Source of the DNA: Bacteroidia bacterium
Lineage (GTDB): Bacteria > Bacteroidota > Bacteroidia > AKYH767-A > OLB10
Length of the DNA: 8,762 bases
Direction: 5' to 3'
Assembly (NCBI GenBank): GCA_025450095.1
Contig: JANWID010000371.1
Location: forward strand, 1 to 8,762
A program made the position numbers and the translations under genes. Shown here piece by piece: positions 1 to 6,956 of this stretch (its first letter is position 1; each line of letters begins with the position of its first letter). The notes beneath the pieces were generated by a model. That model ran no database searches. It was not told the origin of the DNA and was given only the letters and a program-made list of their open reading frames with translations.

Positions 1-226
1 TATTCCTTCCACGATTTATCAATTCAAGGGATGTGTCAAAACCATTTACATCCGTGAATCCTTCCTCGTTCAATTGCTTTACAATTCTTCCATACCCACA
101 ACCAAAATCAACAATTACCGCATCCGGGCTGATATGTTTTTTTAACAATTCAACGTCAATCGGATGTGTAAACGTCTTACTATGTGCAACTTTGTTCCAG
201 TAACTGGTTTGATTATCTGAATTCAT
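1..226 (-). CDS. Class I SAM-dependent methyltransferase, N-terminal part (runs off window)
   Basis: Only the first 75 codons are present; the gene continues beyond position 1. The start is the ATG at 226-224, and translation begins MNSDNQTSYWNKVAHSKTFT. SAM-binding motif I is clear: VDFGCGYGR at residues 39-47, a beta strand ending in Asp followed by GxGxG. GFD at residues 62-64 ends the next strand, with Asp64 in the usual place of the acidic residue that contacts the SAM ribose. This identifies a Rossmann-fold (Methyltransf_11/25-like) enzyme that transfers methyl from SAM. The acceptor substrate cannot be told because the specificity part is missing. The start lies inside the end of the acetyltransferase gene (14-nt overlap, different frame), which suggests translational coupling. 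No Shine-Dalgarno site is evident. Family assignment is firm; function is open. Confidence 0.88.
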   Translation of the reverse strand, partial: MNSDNQTSYWNKVAHSKTFTHPIDVELLKKHISPDAVIVDFGCGYGRIVKQLNEEGFTDVNGFDTSLELINRGRN

Positions 227-767
227 CACTTTGGATTTGCCATTCTGCTTTGGAAATTTTCATCCAGTCGCATTTGATATTTTTCCACATAAATTTCTCA
301 ACATATTTCAACCCACACTTTTGCAATACTCTTCTGGAAGCAATATTTTCTTCGTTCACCGTACCAATTATTTCTTCCAATTTCATTGAAGTAAAACCAA
401 ACTTCAAGGCTATTTTACACGACTCCGTGGCATATCCTTTTCCCCAGAATTCAGGATGGAACCTATAACCAACATCATAATAGTTGATTCGGTTGTCTTC
501 GGCTTCTGTAATATACTTCAACCCACTCCAGCCTATAAATGTGCCGGTTGATTTTTCAATTGTAGCCCACCGGCCAATGTCATTATCAATATACTGCTCA
601 CGAATTTTTTCTATTACAGAACGGATCTCTTCCTTCGATTTAACCGGGTTGTTGCCTAAGTATTTGTGAACATCCGGATTGGAATCCATTTCAAAAAATG
701 CTTCTTCATCATCAGGAAGTATATCCCTTAAAATCAACCTTTCGGTTTCGAGGTAGAATTTCATCAT
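213..767 (-). CDS. GNAT-family N-acetyltransferase, RimJ/RimL type
   Basis: This 184-residue protein has the usual length of the Acetyltransf_3 (RimJ/RimL-like) branch of the GNAT superfamily, which moves acetyl from acetyl-CoA to an amine. It opens with the typical ETERLILRDI strand (residues 7-16). The acetyl-CoA pyrophosphate loop is visible as FWGKGYATE (107-115), matching the Q/R-x-x-G-x-G/A pattern, preceded by the strand DVGYRF (98-103). Motif B follows with N141, S144 and VLQKCGL (147-153). The substrate is not deducible: relatives acetylate ribosomal-protein N-termini, small amines or antibiotics. The start is one of two consecutive ATGs (767 or 764); both leave the first strand intact. 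A perfect 10-bp inverted repeat covers the first ATG. The gene lies 34 nt after the last permease gene and overlaps the methyltransferase by 14 nt. Confidence 0.93.
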   Translation of the reverse strand: MMKFYLETERLILRDILPDDEEAFFEMDSNPDVHKYLGNNPVKSKEEIRSVIEKIREQYIDNDIGRWATIEKSTGTFIGWSGLKYITEAEDNRINYYDVGYRFHPEFWGKGYATESCKIALKFGFTSMKLEEIIGTVNEENIASRRVLQKCGLKYVEKFMWKNIKCDWMKISKAEWQIQSDEFR

Positions 768-791
768 TCAAAAATAATATGTTTTTGAATG
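765..791 (-). promoter_or_regulatory. Perfect 10-bp inverted repeat over the acetyltransferase start codon
   Basis: CATTCAAAAA (765-774) and TTTTTGAATG (782-791) are exact reverse complements around a 7-nt loop. On the transcript, the downstream arm ends with the first AUG of the acetyltransferase, so that start codon would be paired. The upstream arm lies 10 nt after the TGA of the preceding permease. The stem is mostly A-U with two G-C pairs. It could be an RNA structure limiting translation, a DNA operator, or a weak terminator for the exporter operon. It also contains TATTTTTG (776-769), which matches a Bacteroidota -7 box, but it has no TTTG partner at a proper distance and would leave no leader. 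The repeat is certain; its role is inferred. Confidence 0.55.
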
Positions 792-801
792 TGATTGGCT
801 T

Positions 802-1920
802 TCAGATAGTCTTTTTATAATTCAAAATAGCCCATCCATTAAAAAAGATGGCCATAGCACCTATAACCATAAAATGCTTTTTGATGTCATTGAATCCGCT
901 GCCCTTGAGAATGACCATTCGTGTAACTTCAATAAAATAAGTTACGGGGTTACATCTTGAAATCCATTTAGCCCATTCCGGCATGCTGTCGACACTTGTG
1001 AAGAGCCCGCTCATCAATATAAACACCATCATGCAAAAAAATGCCAGACTCATTGCCTGTTGTTGGGTATTGGAATAGGTGGAAATCAATAATCCTACTC
1101 CTAAAAGCGCAACCAGGTAAACACAGAGGAATGAATACATCAGCAACAGTGAACCAACCGGAACAATGTGATACACGATTCGGGCAACTCCAAACAACCC
1201 TATTGAGAAAACAAAAATTCCAATCACCCAAAACGGAATGAGTTTACCAAGTATGAACAGGTGTTTTTTAATAGGCGTTACATTAATTTGCTCAATGGTG
1301 CCAACTTCTTTTTCTTTCACAATGTTGAGGGCACACATATAAGAACCTACCATCGTAACCAGGATAACAAGTATTCCGGGCACCATGAAAAAAGGATACT
1401 TGAGCAAAGGATTGAACCAATTGAGCGTCGCTATTTCAATTGTAGGTGTTGTACTTACCTGGTGTGGCAACCAATCGAGACGAATATCTGCATTAAAATT
1501 TGAAATGATCCTGGCCAGGTACGAGCTTCCTATAGATGCTTTTGTTCCATTGATGGCATTGACTGCAACAAAAAGGTTACTTTGGCTTTCTCGAATTAAA
1601 TCTTTTTCAAAATATTTAGGGATCTCCAACACAAGGTCGGAATTATCTTTTTGAAATTGCTGAAATGATTGAGTAAAGGTGCTGCTATAATCATTCAACC
1701 GGAAATAACCCGAGGCAATTATTTTTTCAATTAATTTTTGTGAATAGGTAGACTGGTCGTGGTCAACTATGGAGATATTGATTTTCTTAATTTCGAAATC
1801 AGCAGCCAGTGGCATGATCAATAGTTGTACGATTGGCATCATAATAATCAATCGCAAAATCATGGGATTGCGGAAGATTTGACGAAACTCCTTTCGTAAG
1901 AGAAACCGTAGTGTTCTCAT
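802..1920 (-). CDS. ABC-2 type transporter permease, YbhR-like
   Basis: This 372-residue inner-membrane subunit belongs to the ABC2_membrane_3 family and probably pairs with the adjacent permease to form the exporter's membrane channel. The layout is typical. A cytoplasmic N-terminus (RKEFRQIFRNP, residues 9-19) is followed by a first membrane helix near 22-42 and a periplasmic domain of about 130 residues. Five hydrophobic segments then fall near 176-198, 222-247, 254-280, 289-309 and 350-367. The cytoplasmic loop VKEKEVGTIEQINVTP (201-216) is the conserved segment that contacts the ATPase. NWFNPLLKY (167-175), the STYSNTQQQA region (280-289) and the NPVTYFIEVTR region (324-334) resemble E. 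coli YbhR more than YbhS, judged from memory. The ATG overlaps the previous gene's stop by 4 nt (ATGA). It is the last exporter gene. Confidence 0.92.
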   Translation of the reverse strand: MRTLRFLLRKEFRQIFRNPMILRLIIMMPIVQLLIMPLAADFEIKKINISIVDHDQSTYSQKLIEKIIASGYFRLNDYSSTFTQSFQQFQKDNSDLVLEIPKYFEKDLIRESQSNLFVAVNAINGTKASIGSSYLARIISNFNADIRLDWLPHQVSTTPTIEIATLNWFNPLLKYPFFMVPGILVILVTMVGSYMCALNIVKEKEVGTIEQINVTPIKKHLFILGKLIPFWVIGIFVFSIGLFGVARIVYHIVPVGSLLLMYSFLCVYLVALLGVGLLISTYSNTQQQAMSLAFFCMMVFILMSGLFTSVDSMPEWAKWISRCNPVTYFIEVTRMVILKGSGFNDIKKHFMVIGAMAIFFNGWAILNYKKTI

Positions 1921-3023
1921 GCTAATCGTATTTTGAATTTCCTGATACTAACGGCTAACAAAAATGTAGTCATTCCTGCGAGTATGAGTGTTTCCTTCCA
2001 GATTGCACCAAATCCTAATCCCTTTATCATGATGGATTTAATGATGATATAGTACCATTTGGAAGGCACGACATTGGCAATAATTTGAAGTGGTAACGGC
2101 ATATTCTCCAATGGAAACATAAATCCAGTGAACATCATGGTAGGCAGTAACATACCCATCAATGATATGAGCATTGCCGATTGCTGGCTTTCTGTTGAAT
2201 TGGAAATGAGCAGGCCTAGCGATAATGCACATAAAATGAGCAACGAACTTTCAAAATACAAAAGCAGAATACTGCCGTGAATCGGCATTCCCATTAGCGT
2301 GGTGCTTAGAATCAGAATGAATGTAAGATTCACCAATGACAGGAAAAAGTAAGGAACTGCCTTGCTGAACACAACCAAAATCGGATGAAACGGGGAAACC
2401 AGCAAAACTTCCATGGTTCCCATTTCCTTTTCTCTTACAATGGAAACACTTGTCATCAATACACAAACCAATAAAAGCACCAGGGCCATTACTCCCGGAA
2501 CAAAATTAAAAACACCTTTGAGTTCGGGATTGTATATCATTCTAACCTGGGTGTTCACCTGGAGAGGCACTGCATTTGTTTTTAACAACTCCCGCTGGTA
2601 ATCCATTATAATGTTAGTCGCATAACTCGTGAGCGTACCTGCAGTATTAGGATCGGCGGCATCTGCAATTATTTGTACCTGTGCCTTGTTAAAATGCAAT
2701 AAATCATGATTGAATCCGGCAGGAAATACAATCACGAGCTTTATAGTGCCTGTTTTAAAAGCAGCTTCAATTTCCTGGTGGCTCAGGATTTTTTGCTCTA
2801 TCTCAAAATTTTTACTTGCTTCAAGCTTGTCGATGATGTTACGGGAAGAAATATCATTGGCATAATCACAAATTGCAATTTTCGAATTCTTTATTTCATT
2901 GGTCAGTGCAAATCCGAATAATATAATTTGCGCAATGGGCATACCAAACAGCAATAGCAATGTTTTCGGATCACGAAATACGTGATAGAATTCTTTGCGG
3001 ATAAATGTGAGAAACTGTTTCAC
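1917..3023 (-). CDS. ABC-2 type transporter permease, YbhS-like (GTG start)
   Basis: This 368-residue inner-membrane permease is a distant paralogue of the next gene and its likely heterodimer partner. Helix 1 spans about residues 21-42, followed by a periplasmic domain to about 170. Hydrophobic segments follow near 173-195, 220-243, 249-273, 282-302 and 343-360. The ATPase-contacting loop is VREKEMGTMEVLLVSPF (196-212), and the conserved NMPLPLQIIANVVPSKWYY stretch begins at 307. The codon at 3023-3021 is GTG, so the first residue is Met from a GTG start. No in-frame ATG lies upstream before the stop of the preceding frame, and the next internal Met (residue 28) lies inside the first helix. 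The start is 2 nt after the upstream ATPase stop, and its own stop overlaps the next ATG. This order of ATPase, then S, then R is that of ybhFSR. Confidence 0.92.
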   Translation of the reverse strand: MKQFLTFIRKEFYHVFRDPKTLLLLFGMPIAQIILFGFALTNEIKNSKIAICDYANDISSRNIIDKLEASKNFEIEQKILSHQEIEAAFKTGTIKLVIVFPAGFNHDLLHFNKAQVQIIADAADPNTAGTLTSYATNIIMDYQRELLKTNAVPLQVNTQVRMIYNPELKGVFNFVPGVMALVLLLVCVLMTSVSIVREKEMGTMEVLLVSPFHPILVVFSKAVPYFFLSLVNLTFILILSTTLMGMPIHGSILLLYFESSLLILCALSLGLLISNSTESQQSAMLISLMGMLLPTMMFTGFMFPLENMPLPLQIIANVVPSKWYYIIIKSIMIKGLGFGAIWKETLILAGMTTFLLAVSIRKFKIRLA

Positions 3024-3025
3024 GG

Positions 3026-3772
3026 TTAGTCTGCTTTTCTTTTTGCACCTCTTGCCAATTCAAAAAACACTTCATCCATGGTGTTGGCTGAATATTGTTG
3101 TTTGAGTTTTGCCGGGGTATCCAGTGCTTTAATTTCGCCATCCACCATCATGCTTATCCTGTTGCAGTATTCTGCTTCATCCATATAGTGGGTGGTAACA
3201 AATATGGTGATGCCTTTGGCAGAGGCAGCATAAATTAAATCCCAAAAATTCCTGCGAGTTACCGGGTCAACGCCTCCGGTGGGTTCATCAAGAAACACAA
3301 TTTTTGGCTCGTGCAGGATTGCAACTGAGAAAGCCAGCTTTTGTTTCCAACCTAATGGTAACGAGCCGACTAACTTTTTTGCTTCGTTGCTTAATCCTAA
3401 GGTTTCAATCAGAGCTTCACTTTCGTCTTTTAGTTCTTTATCGGATAAGCCATATATTCCACCAAAGAAATTGATGTTTTCCAAAACCGTTAAATCTTCA
3501 TACAAGGAAAACTTCTGGCTCATGTATCCGATGTTCTTTTTAATGCTTTCGGTTTGCCTGTAAATTTCGAAGCCAGCAATAGAGGCATGGCCGGAGGAAG
3601 GTGTTGAAAGTCCACATAGCATCTTAATTGCTGTAGTTTTGCCGGCGCCGTTAGCACCGATGAAGCCGAATATTTCTCCTGCATATACATCGAACGAGAT
3701 TTCGTTGACAGCAATGAAATCACCAAATTTTTTGGTGAGCTTGTCTGTTTTAATGACAACTTCGTTTGTCAT
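3026..3772 (-). CDS. ABC transporter ATPase, equivalent to the C-terminal half of YbhF
   Basis: This 248-residue cytoplasmic nucleotide-binding subunit has Walker A GANGAGKT (39-46), Q-loop Gln86 in YMSQKFSLYEDLT, Walker B IVFLDE with catalytic Glu163, and H-loop His195 in TTHYMDEA. The signature motif is not LSGGQ but LPLGW (138-142), in SLPLGWKQKLAF. From memory, the C-terminal half of E. coli YbhF carries a similar LPLGFKQ, so this is a family trait rather than damage. The end, TMDEVFFELA (231-240), is the C-terminal element typical of this branch. The gene begins 1 nt after the stop of the other ATPase gene, in another frame, so the two are separate chains here. Its intact Q, E and H residues would act with the partner's LSGGM to form the consensus hydrolysis site of an ATPase heterodimer. 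Confidence 0.95.
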   Translation of the reverse strand: MTNEVVIKTDKLTKKFGDFIAVNEISFDVYAGEIFGFIGANGAGKTTAIKMLCGLSTPSSGHASIAGFEIYRQTESIKKNIGYMSQKFSLYEDLTVLENINFFGGIYGLSDKELKDESEALIETLGLSNEAKKLVGSLPLGWKQKLAFSVAILHEPKIVFLDEPTGGVDPVTRRNFWDLIYAASAKGITIFVTTHYMDEAEYCNRISMMVDGEIKALDTPAKLKQQYSANTMDEVFFELARGAKRKAD

Positions 3773-3773
3773 T

Positions 3774-4685
3774 TTAGTTCATGAGGTTAATAAAGCAATC
3801 TTCAATGCCTGGTGTAATCTCTTTTATTTGAGGGCTGACGTGTTGGATGGCTTCCAGCTCCGTTTTCAAATGACCTGGCGACGACTCATCTTCCTTTATA
3901 AATGTGATATGATGATATTCTCCAAAGGCATTGCAACTGTCAATGCTTTTCAAAGTTCTCAAATCAGTCAACAGGCGATGCATGTTATTTGATTTCACTG
4001 CAAATAATTTTTTCGGGAACTTTTGAATGATTTTATCAGGTGTGTCAATTGAAAGCAGTTTCCCTTCCTGCATTAAGGCGATGCGTTCACATAAAGTGGC
4101 CTCATCCATGTAGGGAGTTGAAACCAAAATGGTGATCCCCTCCTGCTTCAGTCGTTTCAACATATCCCAAAATTCTTTTCTGGAAACGGTGTCGACGCCC
4201 GTGGTAGGTTCGTCTAAAAACAATACAACCGGGCGATGGATTAAGGCACAACATAAAGCCAATTTTTGTTTCATTCCACCCGACAGTTTCCCGGCCCTCC
4301 GGTTTTTGAAGGGTTCTATCTGCACATAAATATCCTTGATTAAATCATAATTTTCCTTAATTGTGGTATTAAAAACCGTGGCGAAGAAATTTAAATTCTC
4401 TTCAACGGATAAATCCTGGTAAAGCGAAAATCTTCCGGGCATGTAACCCACCTTTTTCCGGATTTCTTTGTAATCTTTCACTACATCATGGCCATTCACA
4501 GATGCTGTTCCTCCATCGGGCAGCAACAATGTAGTGAGTATGCGAAAAATGCTTGTTTTACCGGCACCATCGGGACCAATCAAGCCGAATATTTCCCCCT
4601 TTTCAACTGAAAACGAAACATTATCAACTGCTACAACAGTATCCTTGTTATAGGTTTTATGGATATTATTTACAACGACATCCAT
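3774..4685 (-). CDS. ABC transporter ATPase, equivalent to the N-terminal half of YbhF
   Basis: This 303-residue cytoplasmic ATPase has Walker A GPDGAGKT (37-44), signature LSGGM (134-138), Walker B VLFLDE with catalytic Glu159, and D-loop TTGVD (161-165). Two usual residues are missing. The Q-loop reads YMPGRFSLYQDLS, with Gly84 where Gln is expected. The H-loop reads VSTPYMDEA, with Pro191 where the switch His is expected. I recall the same forms in Bacteroidota homologues, and the N-half of E. coli YbhF also lacks the His, so these look inherited. A C-terminal domain of about 80 residues (225-303) ends in TPGIEDCFINLMN, like the stretch that precedes the second half of YbhF. Its ATG directly follows the adaptor's TAA with no gap (TAAATG). 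It should pair with the ATPase encoded at 3026-3772. Confidence 0.95.
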   Translation of the reverse strand: MDVVVNNIHKTYNKDTVVAVDNVSFSVEKGEIFGLIGPDGAGKTSIFRILTTLLLPDGGTASVNGHDVVKDYKEIRKKVGYMPGRFSLYQDLSVEENLNFFATVFNTTIKENYDLIKDIYVQIEPFKNRRAGKLSGGMKQKLALCCALIHRPVVLFLDEPTTGVDTVSRKEFWDMLKRLKQEGITILVSTPYMDEATLCERIALMQEGKLLSIDTPDKIIQKFPKKLFAVKSNNMHRLLTDLRTLKSIDSCNAFGEYHHITFIKEDESSPGHLKTELEAIQHVSPQIKEITPGIEDCFINLMN

Positions 4686-5585
4686 TTAAAATTTAATTTC
4701 TCCATACATCCCGATTTTGTAACTTCCATCATTAACCACCTTAATCTTTGCAGCATAAACCATATTCGCTCTCTCTTCTTTGGTCTGAATGGTTTTGGGT
4801 GTAAACTCCGCTTTATCGTTTATCCAGGTGATGATGCCTTCTGTTTCCTTGAAGCCGCCTTTGCCATCATCGGTATGCACTTTAACCTTTTGATTGAGTT
4901 TTACTATCGGCAATTGATTTCCGGTGATGTATGCGCGAAGAATTATCGTTGACAGATCAGCAATTTTGTAAAGCGGCTTTCCTATAGAAACCATTTCATT
5001 AGCTTCAGCATATTTTGTAAGTACTGTGCCATTGATGGGATTGGTGATGCGACATTTACTAATCTGGTCATTCAGCTGAATAAGTTGAGCCTGCACCGAA
5101 CTACCCTGTTGCGTAATTACATTTGAAGAGGTTTGAAGTGCATCCTTTTGTGCTGCTATCCTGGCATTAATTGTTGCAATTCGCGCATTGGCATCGTCCA
5201 ATTGCTTTTGGGAAGCCACTTCACCTTTCACCAAATTTGCAATCCGGTCGAGATCGCTTGTGGCTACTGCAAGCTCCTCCTTTAAGGCATCAATTTGGGT
5301 TTCAATATCAGGCCGGCCACTTAAAACCGCTTTTTCGTTTTGAATTAATACCTCCCGGTTCAGGCTCAGCTGGGTACTATCGATAATTCCGACTTCCTGA
5401 TCTGCTTTAAGCAGGTCACCTTCATTAATGGTAAATGCCAGCAACTTTCCATTTGCTTCGGCTGAAATAATGGTTTCGATAGATTCAAAAGTGCCCGAAG
5501 CATCGTAGTGATTTTTTTCGTTGTCACAGGAGCACAGAAAGATGCTTAAGAATAATACTGAAATGAATTTCACTTGCATACTCAT
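4686..5585 (-). CDS. Periplasmic adaptor (HlyD/YbhG-type membrane fusion protein), lipoprotein
   Basis: This 299-residue adaptor would link the inner-membrane ABC complex to the TolC-type channel. Its N-terminus is a lipoprotein signal: basic Lys6, a hydrophobic stretch at 7-17, then lipobox LCSC with Cys20 as the probable lipidated residue, followed by DNEK. Half of the biotinyl-lipoyl domain comes next (GTFESIETIISAEANGKLLA, 31-50, and NEGDLLKADQ, 54-63). A predicted alpha-helical coiled-coil hairpin spans about 72-178, and the second lipoyl half is TNPINGTVLTKYAEANEMVS (181-200). The beta-barrel domain contains EFTPKTIQTKEERANMVYA (260-278), a stretch characteristic of YbhG/YhiI-like adaptors. 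It is slightly shorter than E. coli YbhG (about 330 residues). Start choice is between Met1 and Met3. It follows the channel gene by 19 nt and abuts the ATPase gene. Confidence 0.94.
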   Translation of the reverse strand: MSMQVKFISVLFLSIFLCSCDNEKNHYDASGTFESIETIISAEANGKLLAFTINEGDLLKADQEVGIIDSTQLSLNREVLIQNEKAVLSGRPDIETQIDALKEELAVATSDLDRIANLVKGEVASQKQLDDANARIATINARIAAQKDALQTSSNVITQQGSSVQAQLIQLNDQISKCRITNPINGTVLTKYAEANEMVSIGKPLYKIADLSTIILRAYITGNQLPIVKLNQKVKVHTDDGKGGFKETEGIITWINDKAEFTPKTIQTKEERANMVYAAKIKVVNDGSYKIGMYGEIKF

Positions 5586-5604
5586 TTTTATTGATGCTTT
5601 AGTA

Positions 5605-6885
5605 TTAATTTCCGCTAATGGTTTTATAATTATATTGGCTCATAAGTAATTCTACATCGTGCAGCGCCTGGTTGCTCTGAGCTTCACTTTCCTTGTTAAT
5701 AGCATTTATCAAATCGTTCATGGAACACATCCCGTTGTCGTATTTCAGCTGGTATGAGTTTTTAATATTCTTTTTCAATGAAACAATTTCATCGTCTTTA
5801 CCCAGGATTGCCTTTTTCATTTCAATATCACTTGCGGCCTGTTTCAATTGCAGGTTATTTGTAAATAAGAAAGTTTCCTTTTGATTGTTGATCCTGTCTA
5901 ATTGAATTTGGTTGAGATGTTTATTATTTCCAGATCTGTAAATTCCCCCGGTGTTCCATGATAAACTGAGTCCTGCCAATGCCAATGAATTTATTTTGTC
6001 GGTAGCAAAGCTTATTCCCGGCCCAATTAGTATGCCGGCTCCCAGTAAACCAATTTTGGGCATGTTATTAACTTTTGTATCGCCAAATTTTGATTCTTCC
6101 AGCTTCAGTTGATTTGCATACATCTTTAACTCTGCTCTATTATTAACAAGCGACGTATACGATTCAACAATAATTGGTTTTTCAGGTTGCACTGATGCAG
6201 GAATCGCTTCTCCAATCATAAAGGAAAGCATTTCAACATAACCCTGCCGTGTATAATTGAACCCGATTTTCTTTTGTTCTATATTTAAAATTTCAGCTTT
6301 TACTTCATCAACATCAGATTGATAAGCAAGACCGTTATCCTTCGACAATTTTACGTTATTAAAATTCCGAACCAGGTTTTCGGTGACAATATCCAGTTGT
6401 TTCAATTGCTCATCAATAACTAAAATTCCAAAAAATAATTGATTCACCCGCTCCCTGATATTATAAAACGACACTTCAATACCTGCCTTATCGACTTCCG
6501 CACTTGCTGTTGCTATATCTTTTTGCGAATGAGTAGCGCCACCATCCCAAAGTGTCTGATTCAATTGCCCAATCCCTATAAACTGCAATTTTTCTTTTTC
6601 GGTGGACTCTTGTCCGGGTATTGAAGGCGATGGAATTCCTTTAAAAATATATGCGCCAATACCTGTAACACTAATTTGTGGAAGGTATGCCTTATTAGCA
6701 TTTGCAACGGTATAGTCCAGTGATTTCGAAATTAAATCATATTGTTTGATAAGCGGGTAATTTTGCCTGGCTTTAACAATGCAACTATCCAGGTTCAATG
6801 ATTGAATTTGTTGGGCAAATCCCCAATAGCCCATCACCAAAAAGCCAAGAATAAAAGACCATTTTTTCCCAATTAAATTATACAT
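5605..6885 (-). CDS. TolC-family outer-membrane efflux channel
   Basis: This 426-residue outer-membrane factor has a signal peptide (Lys7-Lys8, then a hydrophobic core at 9-22, with probable cleavage after Ala24 in GFAQQ). It has the two homologous OEP halves of the family. First half: SLNLDSCIVKARQNYPLIKQ (29-48), strand segment ISVTGIGAYIF, IGQLNQTLWDGG (104-115), and the helix-turn NGLAYQSDVDEVKAE (184-198). Second half: PKIGLLGAGILIG (276-288), LSLSWNTGGIYRSGN (306-320), and the turn NGMCSMNDLINAINKES (384-400). The length is normal for the family. It would form the trimeric exit duct for the ABC exporter encoded downstream. It is the first gene of the operon, with a promoter candidate at 6957-6991 and a leader of roughly 65 nt. 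The start ATG (6885-6883) lacks a Shine-Dalgarno site, as is common in Bacteroidota. Confidence 0.95.
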   Translation of the reverse strand: MYNLIGKKWSFILGFLVMGYWGFAQQIQSLNLDSCIVKARQNYPLIKQYDLISKSLDYTVANANKAYLPQISVTGIGAYIFKGIPSPSIPGQESTEKEKLQFIGIGQLNQTLWDGGATHSQKDIATASAEVDKAGIEVSFYNIRERVNQLFFGILVIDEQLKQLDIVTENLVRNFNNVKLSKDNGLAYQSDVDEVKAEILNIEQKKIGFNYTRQGYVEMLSFMIGEAIPASVQPEKPIIVESYTSLVNNRAELKMYANQLKLEESKFGDTKVNNMPKIGLLGAGILIGPGISFATDKINSLALAGLSLSWNTGGIYRSGNNKHLNQIQLDRINNQKETFLFTNNLQLKQAASDIEMKKAILGKDDEIVSLKKNIKNSYQLKYDNGMCSMNDLINAINKESEAQSNQALHDVELLMSQYNYKTISGN

Positions 6886-6923
6886 AACAAGGCCATATTT
6901 ATGATTCTGCGAACGTGAATTTC

Positions 6924-6939
6924 ATCCCAAACCCGGGAT
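6924..6939 (-). other. Small GC-rich inverted repeat in the channel gene leader
   Basis: ATCCC (6924-6928) and GGGAT (6935-6939) are complementary around a 6-nt loop. The element lies between the predicted promoter and the start of the channel gene, so it would be in the leader RNA. Five base pairs is short and could arise by chance. A small leader hairpin or a binding site are both possible. Confidence 0.25.
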
Positions 6940-6956
6940 CGGTTCAGTTGTCAAGC

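Noticed and set aside
138..142. Possible frameshift at the T-run in the methyltransferase gene
   Set aside because: The reading frame stays open and in register through motif I and the strand-2 Asp, so no frameshift is needed.
968..1231. 87-codon minus-strand ORF in another frame inside the YbhR-like permease gene
   Set aside because: The permease frame is continuous with correct motifs through this stretch. The alternative frame is a by-product.
3391..3440. Idea that LPLGW in the ATPase at 3026-3772 reflects a damaged or pseudogenised signature
   Set aside because: The rest of the protein is intact, and YbhF-type C-terminal domains carry a similar LPLGFKQ by recollection, so it is a family feature.
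3639..3992. 117-codon plus-strand ORF opposite the two ATPase genes
   Set aside because: It is antisense to Walker A and junction sequence of well-supported ATPases, and its translation shows no domain. It is a shadow frame.
6873..6896. Seven-codon upstream mini-ORF (MALLCII) overlapping the channel gene start in another frame
   Set aside because: It is too short to judge, has no Shine-Dalgarno site, and its ATG could easily be chance. A leader peptide cannot be argued without comparison.
6934..6956. TTGACA on the minus strand (6953-6948) as a sigma-70 -35 box
   Set aside because: No TATAAT-like element follows at about 17 nt, and the TTTG/TAnnTTTG pair just upstream fits the organism better.
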